Source: Lonsdalea britannica (lineage in GTDB: Bacteria; Pseudomonadota; Gammaproteobacteria; Enterobacterales; Enterobacteriaceae). Taken from it: a stretch of 8,769 nucleotides of DNA. The notes below the pieces were generated by a model. It had not been told where the DNA came from. It saw only the letters and a list, made by a program, of their open reading frames with translations, and made no database searches. Below are positions 1-6,459 of this stretch, one piece after another. The stretch is from contig NZ_CAMKXG010000151.1 of the NCBI RefSeq assembly GCF_946477055.1, positions 1-8,769 on the forward strand. Reading direction: 5' to 3'. Within the stretch, counting starts at the first letter, position 1. Every line of letters starts with the position of its first letter. The translations under genes and the position numbers were made by a program.

Positions 1-430
1 GCGTACAGAAGGCGACGGCGCCGCCAGGACGCGTCACGCGATGCAGCTCGCCCAAGCCACGCGACAGATCGTCGCACCACTGGATCGCCAGATTGCTGAA
101 GCACAGATCCACGCTCGCCGTCGGTAACGGCAGGTGTTCGATGTCGCCCAAGACATAGTGGGTCGCCGACGCCTGCTGTCGCGCTTCCGCCAGCATCTGC
201 GACGACAGGTCCAGCGCGGTCACGCGTTTGCCCTGCGCCTGCCAGCGGCGGCTGAAATAGCCCGTCCCGCAGCCCGCGTCCAGCAATTCCACCCCGGCGT
301 GATTATCCAGCAGCGACATCAGTCGCTCCCCGCTATCGCGCTGTAGCTCGGAAAAGCGGTCGTAGTGGGTGGCGGCGCGGCCAAACGCCCGCGCGATCGC
401 CTGCTTATGGGGGGACTCAGCCTGCGTCAT
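1..430 (-). CDS. bioC: Malonyl-ACP O-methyltransferase BioC, 3' part cut off by window edge
   Basis: BioC uses S-adenosylmethionine to methylate the carboxyl of malonyl-ACP. The disguised ester can then be elongated by fatty acid synthase to pimeloyl-ACP, the first committed step of biotin synthesis in the cytoplasm. The visible 143 codons begin [20 protein letters not shown], as in E. coli BioC (251 residues). They contain the SAM-binding motif I DAGCGTG (residues 51-57), the acidic end of strand 2 in TALDLS (D74), the GDIE loop, and the SNLAIQWC segment typical of this family. The ATG at 430-428 overlaps the last 14 bases of bioF and has a strong GGAGGT Shine-Dalgarno inside bioF, so the start is well supported. 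Roughly the last 110 residues lie beyond the left edge. In E. coli bioD follows, so it is expected there but is not seen. Confidence 0.96.
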   Translation of the reverse strand, partial: MTQAESPHKQAIARAFGRAATHYDRFSELQRDSGERLMSLLDNHAGVELLDAGCGTGYFSRRWQAQGKRVTALDLSSQMLAEARQQASATHYVLGDIEHLPLPTASVDLCFSNLAIQWCDDLSRGLGELHRVTRPGGAVAFCT

Positions 431-1565
431 GCAACACCTCCAGCAGCCGGTCGATGTCCTGCGGCGTATGACTCGCGGTCAAGGTGATACGCAGACGAGA
501 GGTGCCCGGCGGCACCGTCGGCGGCCGCATCGCGCCGACCCACAGCCCCTGATCGCGCAACGTCTGGGACAGCGCCAGCGTTTGATGATTGTCGCCGACG
601 ATCAGCGGTTGGATCGCGCTCTGGGACGTTTGCAGTTGGTAGGCCAACCCGGCGGCACCGTCACGAAAGTGGGCGATGTTATCCGTCAGACGCTGCCGCA
701 GGTCGTCGCCTTGACGCACGACGTCCAGCGCCGCACTCAGCGCGCAGGCCTGAGCGGGCGGCATTGAGGTGCTGTAGATGAGGTGGCGGGCGAACTGCGT
801 CAGATACTCCGCGACGTCGTGGCGACACAGCACCGCCGCGCCGCTGGCGCCGAACGCTTTACCGAAGGTGACGATCAGCAGCTCAGGCTGAATGCCTTGA
901 TTCCAGCAGCTGCCGCGCCCCTCCTCCCCCAGTACGCCGATGCCATGCGCATCGTCGACCATCAGCCAGGCGCCGTGGCGTCGACTCGCCGCCTGCAGTT
1001 CAGGCAGCGGCGCCGCATCTCCGTCCATGCTGAAGATCCCTTCCGTCACCGCCAGCGTCTGGCCGTCGCACGGCGAGCGCAACAGACGCTCCAGCCCCTC
1101 CGGCTGATTGTGCGGAAAGCGGCGTAACGTTGCGGGCGACAGCGCGGCGGCCTCCAACAGCGACGCATGGCTCAGCTTGTCTGCCAGGATGCGATCCCCG
1201 GCTTCCGCCAGCGCGGCGATCACGGCCTGATTGGCGGCATAGCCGGAGATAAACAACAGCGCGCGATCGTAGCCGAGCCAGTCCGCCAGCTGCTGCTCCA
1301 GCGCTTCGTGCGCGACGCTGTAGCCGGTCACATGTCCCGAACCGCCGCTGCCCACACCAAAACGCTCAGCGCCCTGCTGCCACGCGCGCACTATCGCGGG
1401 ATGCTGGCTGATGCCGAGATAATCGTTGCTGGAAAAATTCAGATAGCCGCGACCGTGGCTCTCCAGCCAGCGCCCGCCGCCGCATTCATTCACCTGACGC
1501 TGGCGGTAGGCGCCCTCCTCGCGACGCTGTGTCAGCGCCCGTTCGATACGTTGCTGCCAGCCCAT
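417..1565 (-). CDS. bioF: 8-amino-7-oxononanoate synthase BioF
   Basis: This PLP enzyme of the alpha-oxoamine synthase family condenses pimeloyl-ACP (or -CoA) with L-alanine to give 8-amino-7-oxononanoate (KAPA), releasing CO2. It has 382 residues against 384 in E. coli. The PLP lysine is K236 in VTFGKAFG. D204 and H207 lie in VDDAHGIG, and H133 in LSHASLL is at the position that stacks on the cofactor ring. [16 protein letters not shown] is a family signature. The ATG at 1565-1563 directly follows the bioB TAA with no intervening base, and I see only a poor Shine-Dalgarno in the end of bioB, so translation is probably coupled to bioB. The 3' end overlaps bioC by 14 bases. The gene belongs to the leftward bioBFC(D) operon under BirA control. 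Confidence 0.98.
   Translation of the reverse strand: MGWQQRIERALTQRREEGAYRQRQVNECGGGRWLESHGRGYLNFSSNDYLGISQHPAIVRAWQQGAERFGVGSGGSGHVTGYSVAHEALEQQLADWLGYDRALLFISGYAANQAVIAALAEAGDRILADKLSHASLLEAAALSPATLRRFPHNQPEGLERLLRSPCDGQTLAVTEGIFSMDGDAAPLPELQAASRRHGAWLMVDDAHGIGVLGEEGRGSCWNQGIQPELLIVTFGKAFGASGAAVLCRHDVAEYLTQFARHLIYSTSMPPAQACALSAALDVVRQGDDLRQRLTDNIAHFRDGAAGLAYQLQTSQSAIQPLIVGDNHQTLALSQTLRDQGLWVGAMRPPTVPPGTSRLRITLTASHTPQDIDRLLEVLHDAG
436..441 (-). promoter_or_regulatory. bioC ribosome binding site inside bioF
   Basis: On the minus strand GGAGGT lies 5 bases before the bioC ATG and within the last codons of bioF. It is a near-perfect Shine-Dalgarno match and fixes the bioC start. Together with the 14-base gene overlap it suggests bioC translation is re-initiated or coupled to bioF. 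Confidence 0.8.
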
Positions 1566-2603
1566 TTAGACCGCCGCGTTGTAGAACTGCTCGGTGTCGG
1601 CGTTCATCAACTGCTCGGTCAGATGCTGTTGCTGCTGGTTGTCGCCGTACTCGGTGCTGGTCTGCTGCGGGTTCAGCCCCAGCTTGCGGAACAGCTGTAG
1701 ATCTTTGTCTTCTTTCGGGTTGGGGGTCGTCAACAGCTTGCATCCGTAGAAAATCGAGTTCGCCCCGGCCATGAAGCACATGGCCTGCGTCTGCTCGCTC
1801 ATCTGCTCGCGCCCGGCGGACAAACGTACGTGCGACGTCGGCATCATGATGCGGGCGACGGCAATGGTGCGCACGAAGTCGAACGGATCGACATCGTCGT
1901 TTTCGGCCAGCGGCGTGCCTTTGACTTTGACCAGCATGTTGATCGGCACACTTTCCGGCGGCGTCGGCAGGTTGGCCAGCTGCACCAGCAGACCGGCGCG
2001 GTCGCGTACCGTTTCGCCCAGACCGATGATCCCGCCGGAACAGACTTTGATCCCCGCTTCGCGCACTTTGCCGAGCGTATCCAGACGTTCCTGATAAGTA
2101 CGGGTCGTGATGATGCTGCCGTAGAATTCCGGCGAGGTGTCGAGGTTATGGTTGTAAAAATCCAGCCCCGCTTCCGCCAGTCGCTCAGCCTGATCGCCCT
2201 GCAACGTCCCCAGCGTCATACAGGTTTCCATGCCCAGCTCTTTCACGCCGCGCACCATCTCTTCCAGATAGGGCATGTCGCGCTCATGCGGGTTTTTCCA
2301 GGCCGCGCCCATACAGAAGCGGGTCGAGCCTGCCGCCTTGGCCTGACGGGCCGAGGTCATCACCTGCTCGACCTGCATCAGACGTTCGGTTTCGATGCCG
2401 GTGCGATAACGGGAACTCTGGGGGCAATATTTGCAGTCTTCAGGGCAGGCACCGGTCTTGATCGACAGCAGCGTGCTGACCTGAACCTGGCGCGGATCGA
2501 AATGCTGCCGGTGAACGGTCTGCGCCTCATACATCAGCTCCAGAAAGGGCTTATTAAACAGGTCTTGCGCCTGTTCCAACGTCCATTGAACACGTTCTGA
2601 CAT
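1566..2603 (-). CDS. bioB: Biotin synthase BioB
   Basis: BioB is a radical-SAM enzyme that inserts sulfur into dethiobiotin to form biotin, the last step of the pathway. The radical-SAM 4Fe-4S cysteines are C53, C57 and C60 in CPEDCKYC. The ligands of the sulfur-donating 2Fe-2S cluster are also present: C97 (RFCMG), C128, C188 (KVCSGG) and R260 (VRLSAGR). These are at the same positions as in E. coli Bio[14 protein letters not shown] is another family signature. I chose the ATG at 2603-2601 (345 residues; E. coli has 346) because a GGAG lies 8 bases upstream. A GTG one codon earlier would leave only 5 bases. It is the first gene of the leftward biotin operon, read from a promoter overlapping the BirA operator. 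Confidence 0.98.
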   Translation of the reverse strand: MSERVQWTLEQAQDLFNKPFLELMYEAQTVHRQHFDPRQVQVSTLLSIKTGACPEDCKYCPQSSRYRTGIETERLMQVEQVMTSARQAKAAGSTRFCMGAAWKNPHERDMPYLEEMVRGVKELGMETCMTLGTLQGDQAERLAEAGLDFYNHNLDTSPEFYGSIITTRTYQERLDTLGKVREAGIKVCSGGIIGLGETVRDRAGLLVQLANLPTPPESVPINMLVKVKGTPLAENDDVDPFDFVRTIAVARIMMPTSHVRLSAGREQMSEQTQAMCFMAGANSIFYGCKLLTTPNPKEDKDLQLFRKLGLNPQQTSTEYGDNQQQQHLTEQLMNADTEQFYNAAV

Positions 2604-2611
2604 CACTACAA

Positions 2612-2615
2612 CTCC
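2612..2615 (-). promoter_or_regulatory. bioB ribosome binding site
   Basis: GGAG on the minus strand lies 8 bases before the ATG at 2603 and 5 bases before an in-frame GTG at 2606. The longer spacing and the better codon favour the ATG. Confidence 0.65.
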
Positions 2616-2628
2616 GGGTGAAAAAGAT

Positions 2629-2657
2629 TTCGTCAGTGTAATTTATGCGGATATACT
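2629..2657 (+). promoter_or_regulatory. Candidate bioA promoter
   Basis: TATACT at 2652-2657 is a good -10 box facing bioA. Its last base is the first base of the BirA half-site. The best-placed upstream hexamer, TTCGTC at 2629-2634 with a 17-base spacer, is a poor -35. Transcription would start near 2664 inside the operator, as is known for divergent bio promoters in E. coli. The leader would be about 29 bases. Confidence 0.45.
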
Positions 2658-2662
2658 GTCAA
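2635..2662 (-). promoter_or_regulatory. Candidate bioB promoter, -35 box inside the BirA operator
   Basis: On the minus strand a perfect TTGACA (2662-2657) is followed after 16 bases by TACACT (2640-2635), a 4/6 match to the -10 consensus. Transcription would start near 2628, giving a leader of about 25 bases that contains the GGAG of bioB. The -35 hexamer is one arm of the BirA operator, so repressor binding would directly block RNA polymerase. The boxes are read from sequence; the start point is inferred. Confidence 0.5.
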
Positions 2663-2690
2663 CCAAATTGAAACAGATTTAGTTGACAAG
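2656..2690. promoter_or_regulatory. BirA (biotin repressor) operator, bioO
   Basis: An imperfect palindrome with 12-base arms sits between the divergent bioA and bioB genes. The left arm is TGTCAACCAAAT (2657-2668). The right arm, 2677-2688, is its reverse complement at 11 of 12 positions, and the arms are separated by 8 bases. This matches the layout of the E. coli bio operator (half-sites TGTAAACC and GGTTTACA with AAAT-type inner arms), except that the central A of TGTAAAC is C in both halves. BirA bound to biotinyl-AMP dimerises on such a site and represses both directions. The assignment rests on position, symmetry and similarity to the known operator. Confidence 0.9.
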
Positions 2691-2692
2691 TT

Positions 2693-3982
2693 ATGATCAC
2701 TCCAGACGATCTCCAGTTTGACCAGCGCCATATCTGGCATCCCTATACATCCATGACCCAGCCCCTGCCCTGCTATCCGGTGAGCGCCGCGCACGGCGTG
2801 GAGCTTCAGTTGGAAGATGGCCGCGCGCTGGTGGACGGCATGTCCTCCTGGTGGGCCGCGATCCACGGCTATAACCATCCCCGCATCAATCAGGCCGTCA
2901 CGGACCAGCTGGGCCACATGTCCCACGTCATGTTCGGGGGCATCACCCATGCGCCCGCCATCGACCTGTGTCGTCGGCTGGTGGCGATGACGCCGGACGC
3001 GCTGGAGTGCGTTTTTCTGGCGGATTCCGGGTCGGTGGCGGTCGAGGTCGCCATGAAGATGGCGTTGCAGTATTGGCAGGCGCAGGGACAGTCGCGTCGC
3101 CAGTTTGTGACGCTGCGCCACGGCTATCACGGCGATACGCTCGGTGCGATGTCGGTGTGCGATCCGCAGAATTCAATGCACAGCCTTTATCAGGGATATC
3201 TGCCGCCGCACTTGTTCGCCGATGCTCCGCAGTGTCGTTTTGACGATACCTGGCGTGAAGAGGATGCCGATTCACTGGCCGCAATCATCGAACAGCACAC
3301 GGACCGCATCGCGGCCGTCATTCTGGAGCCCATCGTGCAGGGCGCAGGCGGCATGCGATTCTACCATCCCGAATATCTGCGTCGGGTGCGCCAGCTGTGT
3401 GACCAGTACGGAATCCCGCTGATTGCCGACGAGATCGCCACCGGCTTCGGCCGCACCGGCAAGCTGTTCGCCTGCGAACATGCGGGCATCACGCCGGACA
3501 TTCTCTGCCTCGGTAAGGCGCTGACCGGCGGCTATATGACGCTGTCGGCAACGCTCGCCACCCGCCATATCGCCAACACCATCAGCGACGGCGAAGCGGG
3601 CTGCTTCATGCACGGCCCCACCTTTATGGGTAATCCGCTCGCCTGCGCCGCCGCCAACGCCAGCCTGGCGCTGCTGGAGGAAGGGAACTGGTCGTCCCAG
3701 GTGCCTGCCATCGAAGCGCAGCTGCGCGCCGCGCTACTGCCGCTGGCCGCCTCTCCGCGCGTGGCCGACGTCCGCGTGCTGGGCGCCATCGGCGTGGTGG
3801 AAACCGTCGCACCGGTCAATATGGCGCGGTTACAACGCTTTTTTGTTAACAAGGGTGTCTGGATACGCCCCTTCGGCAAACTGATCTACCTCATGCCGCC
3901 GTATATTATTTCAGCAGAGGCGTTATCCCGGCTGACGGATGCCATCGCCGAAGCCTTAGCGCAGAGTGAATTGTTCGACTAA
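2693..3982 (+). CDS. bioA: Adenosylmethionine-8-amino-7-oxononanoate aminotransferase BioA
   Basis: BioA is a class-III PLP aminotransferase. It moves the amino group of S-adenosylmethionine to KAPA to give 7,8-diaminononanoate (DAPA), the step after BioF and before BioD. The 429 residues equal the E. coli length. [11 protein letters not shown] near the N-terminus, W53 in [16 protein letters not shown]145 in HGYHGD, the PLP aspartate D246 in [14 protein letters not shown], and the Schiff-base lysine K275 in CLGKALTGG are all present. These are shifted by one residue from E. coli because of one extra N-terminal residue. The ATG at 2693 lies only 4 bases after the BirA operator and has no recognisable Shine-Dalgarno. 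No alternative start fits, because the family signature begins about ten residues later. It is transcribed divergently from bioBFC. Confidence 0.98.
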   Translation: MITPDDLQFDQRHIWHPYTSMTQPLPCYPVSAAHGVELQLEDGRALVDGMSSWWAAIHGYNHPRINQAVTDQLGHMSHVMFGGITHAPAIDLCRRLVAMTPDALECVFLADSGSVAVEVAMKMALQYWQAQGQSRRQFVTLRHGYHGDTLGAMSVCDPQNSMHSLYQGYLPPHLFADAPQCRFDDTWREEDADSLAAIIEQHTDRIAAVILEPIVQGAGGMRFYHPEYLRRVRQLCDQYGIPLIADEIATGFGRTGKLFACEHAGITPDILCLGKALTGGYMTLSATLATRHIANTISDGEAGCFMHGPTFMGNPLACAAANASLALLEEGNWSSQVPAIEAQLRAALLPLAASPRVADVRVLGAIGVVETVAPVNMARLQRFFVNKGVWIRPFGKLIYLMPPYIISAEALSRLTDAIAEALAQSELFD

Positions 3983-4029
3983 ATCCGGTTTTCTTGGTGA
4001 AAACACAGTGGTTTCTACATTGTGGGAAA

Positions 4030-4054
4030 CGGTGCTGCGCAACCCGTAGCACCG
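4030..4054 (+). terminator. Hairpin after bioA, possible terminator
   Basis: CGGTGCTGCG pairs with CGTAGCACCG (10 pairs, one of them G-U) around a 5-base CAACC loop, about 48 bases after the bioA stop. The sequence after it, GCTTTCGGTT, is a poor U-tract, so intrinsic termination would be weak. It could instead be an mRNA 3'-end stabilising stem. Confidence 0.4.
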
Positions 4055-4069
4055 GCTTTCGGTTAGCGC

Positions 4070-4075
4070 TATCAT
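4070..4075 (+). promoter_or_regulatory. Candidate -10 box for yohJK
   Basis: TATCAT matches the -10 consensus at 5 of 6 positions and would start transcription near 4082, upstream of the AGGA ribosome site at 4094-4097. I could not find a convincing -35 at the right distance (around 4047-4052), so this is tentative. Confidence 0.3.
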
Positions 4076-4105
4076 AAATCCCCTCAGTTAATCAGGAATC
4101 CTCCC

Positions 4106-4519
4106 ATGCGTAATACGATCACACTCTGCTGGCAGTATTTACGCGCTTTCGTATTGATTTACCTGTGCCTTTACGCAGGCAATACGATATCCGCGTTACT
4201 GCCTATCACTATCCCCGGCAGCATCATTGGCATGCTGATCCTTTTCGCCCTGCTCTCTTCGCAAATCCTTCCCGCTGACTGGGTCCGACCCGGTTGTCAC
4301 CTGCTGATCCGCTATATGGCGTTGCTGTTCGTCCCCATTGGCGTCGGCGTGATGAGCTATTTCGATCTGTTGCGCAGTCAGTTTGGTCCTATCGTCGTCT
4401 CCTGTCTGATCAGTACGCTGATTGTGATGGTGGTGGTCGGTTACTGCACTCAGATCATGCACAGGGAAAGGACGCTGCCGGGAGCGACGCAGGCAGCTAA
4501 GGAAAAAGAGCAATGCTGA
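4106..4519 (+). CDS. yohJ: CidA/LrgA family inner-membrane protein YohJ
   Basis: This is a small hydrophobic inner-membrane protein of the CidA/LrgA (holin-like) family, 137 residues against 132 in E. coli YohJ. Four hydrophobic segments can be picked out at roughly residues 8-28, 32-52, 63-84 and 92-115. They are followed by a hydrophilic, charged tail. Family signatures are [11 protein letters not shown], the loop [17 protein letters not shown], and [16 protein letters not shown]. The ATG has AGGA 8 bases upstream. Its stop overlaps the yohK start by 7 bases, which indicates a co-translated pair. The LrgA/LrgB class was first linked to control of murein hydrolase activity in staphylococci, and related pairs have been linked to pyruvate or small organic acid transport. 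The role of this copy is not shown by the sequence. Confidence 0.95.
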   Translation: MRNTITLCWQYLRAFVLIYLCLYAGNTISALLPITIPGSIIGMLILFALLSSQILPADWVRPGCHLLIRYMALLFVPIGVGVMSYFDLLRSQFGPIVVSCLISTLIVMVVVGYCTQIMHRERTLPGATQAAKEKEQC

Positions 4520-5208
4520 CCTATTTGTGGTGGTCCTTGCCGCTGACGCTGCTGGTGTTTTTCGGCGCGCGCCGGGTGGCGATAAAATTGAACATGCCGC
4601 TGCTGAATCCGCTGCTGGTGTCCATGCTCATCATCATTCCCGTTCTGCTGCTGCTGCGCATCCCTTACGAGCACTATTTCAAAGGCAGCGAAGTGCTGAA
4701 CAACCTGTTGCAGCCTGCCGTGGTTGCGCTGGCGTTCCCGCTGTATGAACAGATTCATCAAATTCGCGCCCGGTGGAAATCCATTATCACGGTCTGCTTT
4801 GTCGGCAGCCTGACCGCTATCGTCAGCGGCACGCTGGTGGCGTTGTGGCTGGGCGCGACGCCGGAAATCGCCGCGTCGGTCCTGCCCAAATCCGTGACCA
4901 CCCCCATTGCGATGGCGGTCGCCAGCTCGATAGGCGGCATCCCCGCGATCAGCGCCGTCTGCGTGATCTTCGTCGGCATTCTCGGCGCGGTGATGGGCCA
5001 TGCCCTGCTCAACCGCCTGAAAATTACGGTGAAGTCGGCACGCGGGTTGTCGATGGGCACCGCGTCCCACGCGCTGGGCACCGCCCGCTGCGCGGAAGTC
5101 GACTTTCAGGAAGGCGCGTTCAGTTCGCTGGCATTGGTGATCTGCGGCATTATGACGTCGCTGCTGGCGCCGTTCGTGTTCCCCCTGTTGCTGCTGATGG
5201 CGCACTAA
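4513..5208 (+). CDS. yohK: LrgB family inner-membrane protein YohK
   Basis: This is a polytopic inner-membrane protein of the LrgB/CidB family, 231 residues, the same length as E. coli YohK. It begins [18 protein letters not shown]. It contains the conserved core [51 protein letters not shown] and [12 protein letters not shown]. Several hydrophobic helices run from about residue 5 to the C-terminus, ending [11 protein letters not shown]. The ATG lies inside the end of yohJ (shared ATGCTGA), with AAGGA and AGAG purine stretches just upstream in yohJ codons. It presumably acts with YohJ as one membrane system; transport of pyruvate or related acids is the current idea for this family and is inferred here. 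The order yohJ-yohK-cdd is the same as in E. coli. Confidence 0.95.
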   Translation: MLTYLWWSLPLTLLVFFGARRVAIKLNMPLLNPLLVSMLIIIPVLLLLRIPYEHYFKGSEVLNNLLQPAVVALAFPLYEQIHQIRARWKSIITVCFVGSLTAIVSGTLVALWLGATPEIAASVLPKSVTTPIAMAVASSIGGIPAISAVCVIFVGILGAVMGHALLNRLKITVKSARGLSMGTASHALGTARCAEVDFQEGAFSSLALVICGIMTSLLAPFVFPLLLLMAH

Positions 5209-5237
5209 GGACAGGAGCGCTCTCCGCCTTGCACGGA

Positions 5238-5280
5238 TGAGCGTTTGCGTGAGTCATATTTTGATCAAAAATGACGCTCA
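5238..5280. repeat. Nested inverted repeats upstream of cdd
   Basis: TGAGCGT (5238-5244) and ACGCTCA (5274-5280) form a perfect 7-base inverted repeat. Inside it lies a perfect 12-base palindrome, TTTTGATCAAAA (5259-5270). A second pairing, TGAGTCAT (5250-5257) with ATGA..CTCA, is also possible with small bulges. The group lies between yohK and the cdd CRP-like site. It could be a binding site for a regulator (cdd is a CytR and CRP target in E. coli) or a folded 3' end of yohJK mRNA. I do not recognise a standard CytR octamer pair in it. Confidence 0.45.
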
Positions 5281-5301
5281 ACTTTTCATTCGATTTCATG
5301 T

Positions 5302-5323
5302 CATTGTGCTAAACATCACATTT
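5302..5323 (+). promoter_or_regulatory. CRP (cAMP receptor protein) site upstream of cdd
   Basis: The core TGTGC-TAAACA-TCACA (5305-5320) differs from the CRP consensus TGTGA-N6-TCACA at one of ten conserved positions, and it has T/A-rich flanks. The E. coli cdd promoter is CRP-activated and CytR-repressed, which supports this call. The centre lies about 73 bases before the cdd ATG. Confidence 0.7.
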
Positions 5324-5348
5324 AAGCGATTCAACTTCGGCTGTCCGC

Positions 5349-5354
5349 TATGCT
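5349..5354 (+). promoter_or_regulatory. Candidate -10 box of cdd
   Basis: TATGCT is a fair -10 match. It would start transcription near 5361, putting the CRP-like site near -48 rather than the usual -41.5 of class II sites, and no good -35 is visible. A slightly different start point is possible. Confidence 0.3.
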
Positions 5355-5373
5355 TGAAAAAAGAACAATGAAA

Positions 5374-5380
5374 AGGGGGA
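5374..5380 (+). promoter_or_regulatory. cdd ribosome binding site
   Basis: AGGGGGA lies 5 bases before the ATG at 5386. It selects this start over in-frame ATGs at 5350 and 5368. Starting at 5386 also reproduces the E. coli numbering of the zinc ligands. Confidence 0.75.
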
Positions 5381-5385
5381 CGTCA

Positions 5386-6273
5386 ATGCAATCACGGTTT
5401 CACGCCGCACTCAACCCGCTGCCCGAGGCAATACAGGCGGTACTCACCCCAATACTCAATCGGGGAGATTTCGCCGCCTGGCTGTCCGCCGCGGACGTGG
5501 GACGCCTTTGTCTCGCCGGTCAGGTCGATGAGGCGCAACTCGCGCTGACGCTGCTTCCGCTGGCGGCGGCCTGCGCCCATGCGCCCATCTCGCATTTTCA
5601 GGTGGGTGCGGTCGCTCAGGGCGCCAGCGGCAACCTCTACTTCGGCGCCAACATGGAGTTCCCCGGCCTGCCCCTGCAACAAAGCGTGCATGCGGAGCAA
5701 AGCGCTATTACCCATGCCTGGCTCCGACATGAGCGCGCGCTGCGTACGCTGACCGTCAACTATTCACCCTGCGGACACTGTCGTCAGTTCATCAACGAAC
5801 TGAACTCGGCGACAACGCTCACCATCAGCTTGCCCGAACGCACGCCTCAGCCGCTCTCCCACTATCTGCCCGACGCCTTCGGCCCCCGCGATCTGAATGT
5901 CGCCACGCTGCTGATGGATCAGGTGCATCATGGGTTAAGAATCTACAGCGAGGATACGTTGGTGCAGGCCGCGCTGGCGGCGGCCAATCGGAGTCATGCT
6001 CCTTACACTGAGGCCTACAGCGGCATTGCGCTGCAGACCCACTCGGGCGCGATCTACACCGGCTGTTATGCAGAAAACGCGGCCTTCAACCCCAGCCTGC
6101 CGCCGCTACAGGCGGCGCTGAACCTGATGAATCTGTCAGGGGAAAAAACCGCTGATTTACGCCATGCGGTGCTGGTCGAACGGAAGCAGGCCGTCATTAG
6201 TCAATGGAGCGCGACGCAGTCGATGCTGGGGGCCTTGGGAGATGTTGATTTACGGTACGTTGTTATTGCGTGA
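5386..6273 (+). CDS. cdd: Cytidine deaminase Cdd
   Basis: Cdd hydrolyses cytidine and deoxycytidine to uridine and deoxyuridine plus ammonia in pyrimidine salvage; it is a cytoplasmic zinc enzyme. The 295 residues (E. coli 294) show the long enterobacterial two-domain form. The N-terminal domain carries the active site. H102 and E104 lie in VHAEQSA, and C129 and C132 lie in SPCGHCRQF, at the same positions as in E. coli. The C-terminal domain is a degenerate copy lacking these ligands ([38 protein letters not shown]), as expected for the homodimeric class. FGANMEF and [11 protein letters not shown] are family signatures. The start at 5386 is set by AGGGGGA. It follows yohJK as in E. coli, but has its own upstream CRP-like site, so separate control by carbon status is likely. 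Confidence 0.97.
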   Translation: MQSRFHAALNPLPEAIQAVLTPILNRGDFAAWLSAADVGRLCLAGQVDEAQLALTLLPLAAACAHAPISHFQVGAVAQGASGNLYFGANMEFPGLPLQQSVHAEQSAITHAWLRHERALRTLTVNYSPCGHCRQFINELNSATTLTISLPERTPQPLSHYLPDAFGPRDLNVATLLMDQVHHGLRIYSEDTLVQAALAAANRSHAPYTEAYSGIALQTHSGAIYTGCYAENAAFNPSLPPLQAALNLMNLSGEKTADLRHAVLVERKQAVISQWSATQSMLGALGDVDLRYVVIA

Positions 6274-6293
6274 TTGTTGCCCGAGGCCAAATA

Positions 6294-6315
6294 GGGTGTG
6301 ACCTTGCTCACTTTT
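6294..6315 (+). promoter_or_regulatory. CRP-like site upstream of maeA
   Basis: TGTGA-CCTTGC-TCACT (6297-6312) matches the CRP consensus at 9 of 10 conserved positions and is followed by a T-run. It begins 24 bases after the cdd stop and lies about 155 bases before the maeA ATG. It could activate a maeA promoter near 6333-6346. The same bases could be read as a very short GTGA/TCAC hairpin with T5, that is, a poor cdd terminator. Confidence 0.55.
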
Positions 6316-6318
6316 TAG

Positions 6319-6346
6319 TTGAATGCAAGTCATATGTAATTATTTT
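6319..6346 (+). promoter_or_regulatory. Candidate maeA promoter
   Basis: TTGAAT (6319-6324) and TATTTT (6341-6346) are 16 bases apart and each matches consensus at 4 of 6 positions. TGTAAT at 6335-6340 is an alternative -10, which would place the CRP-like site near -42. The region is very AT-rich, so several boxes are possible and none is decisive. Confidence 0.35.
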
Positions 6347-6372
6347 AATTAACATTGTCTGTACATATTCAG

Positions 6373-6425
6373 TGGGTTCTTTAAGATTTTAAAGACACTT
6401 CGTTTCATTGCTGCACCTGAACCCA
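6373..6425 (+). repeat. Inverted repeats in the maeA leader
   Basis: A perfect inverted repeat TCTTTAA-GATT-TTAAAGA occupies 6378-6395. A second one pairs TGGGTTC (6373-6379) with GAACCCA (6419-6425). The two share bases 6378-6379, so in RNA they would compete. They may be protein binding sites or leader structures; I do not recognise a known regulator site. Confidence 0.45.
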
Positions 6426-6459
6426 TTTCTGTTACCCCTAAAAAAAAGAGCTAAAAGTC

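Noticed and set aside
1830..2600. Open frame of 256 codons on the plus strand opposite bioB
   Set aside because: It is antisense to an intact biotin synthase and shows no family features, ribosome site or promoter of its own.
2604..2606. GTG one codon upstream as the bioB start
   Set aside because: It leaves only 5 bases to the GGAG. The following ATG has better spacing and gives the E. coli cysteine numbering (C53, C57, C60).
2683..2688. TTGACA on the plus strand just before bioA, read as a -35 box
   Set aside because: It is only 4 bases before the bioA ATG, so any promoter using it would start inside the gene. It is explained as the mirror-image arm of the BirA operator.
3988..4004. GTTTTC-TTGGT-GAAAAC hairpin just after the bioA stop
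   Set aside because: It has six mostly A-T pairs and no following T-run, so it is not a convincing terminator and could be chance.
4450..5205. Open frame of 251 codons on the minus strand opposite yohK
   Set aside because: Its translation is dominated by Gln, Arg and His runs, which is the reverse reading of Leu/Ala/Val-rich membrane codons. yohK on the other strand is a full-length family match.
5350..5385. Upstream in-frame ATGs for cdd at 5350 and 5368
   Set aside because: They lack a ribosome site, would add residues absent from the family, and the first overlaps the candidate -10 box. The ATG at 5386 has AGGGGGA at good spacing.
6297..6316. Short GTGA/TCAC hairpin with T5 as a cdd terminator
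   Set aside because: Four pairs are too few for an efficient intrinsic terminator. The same bases match a CRP site at 9 of 10 positions, which is the better explanation.
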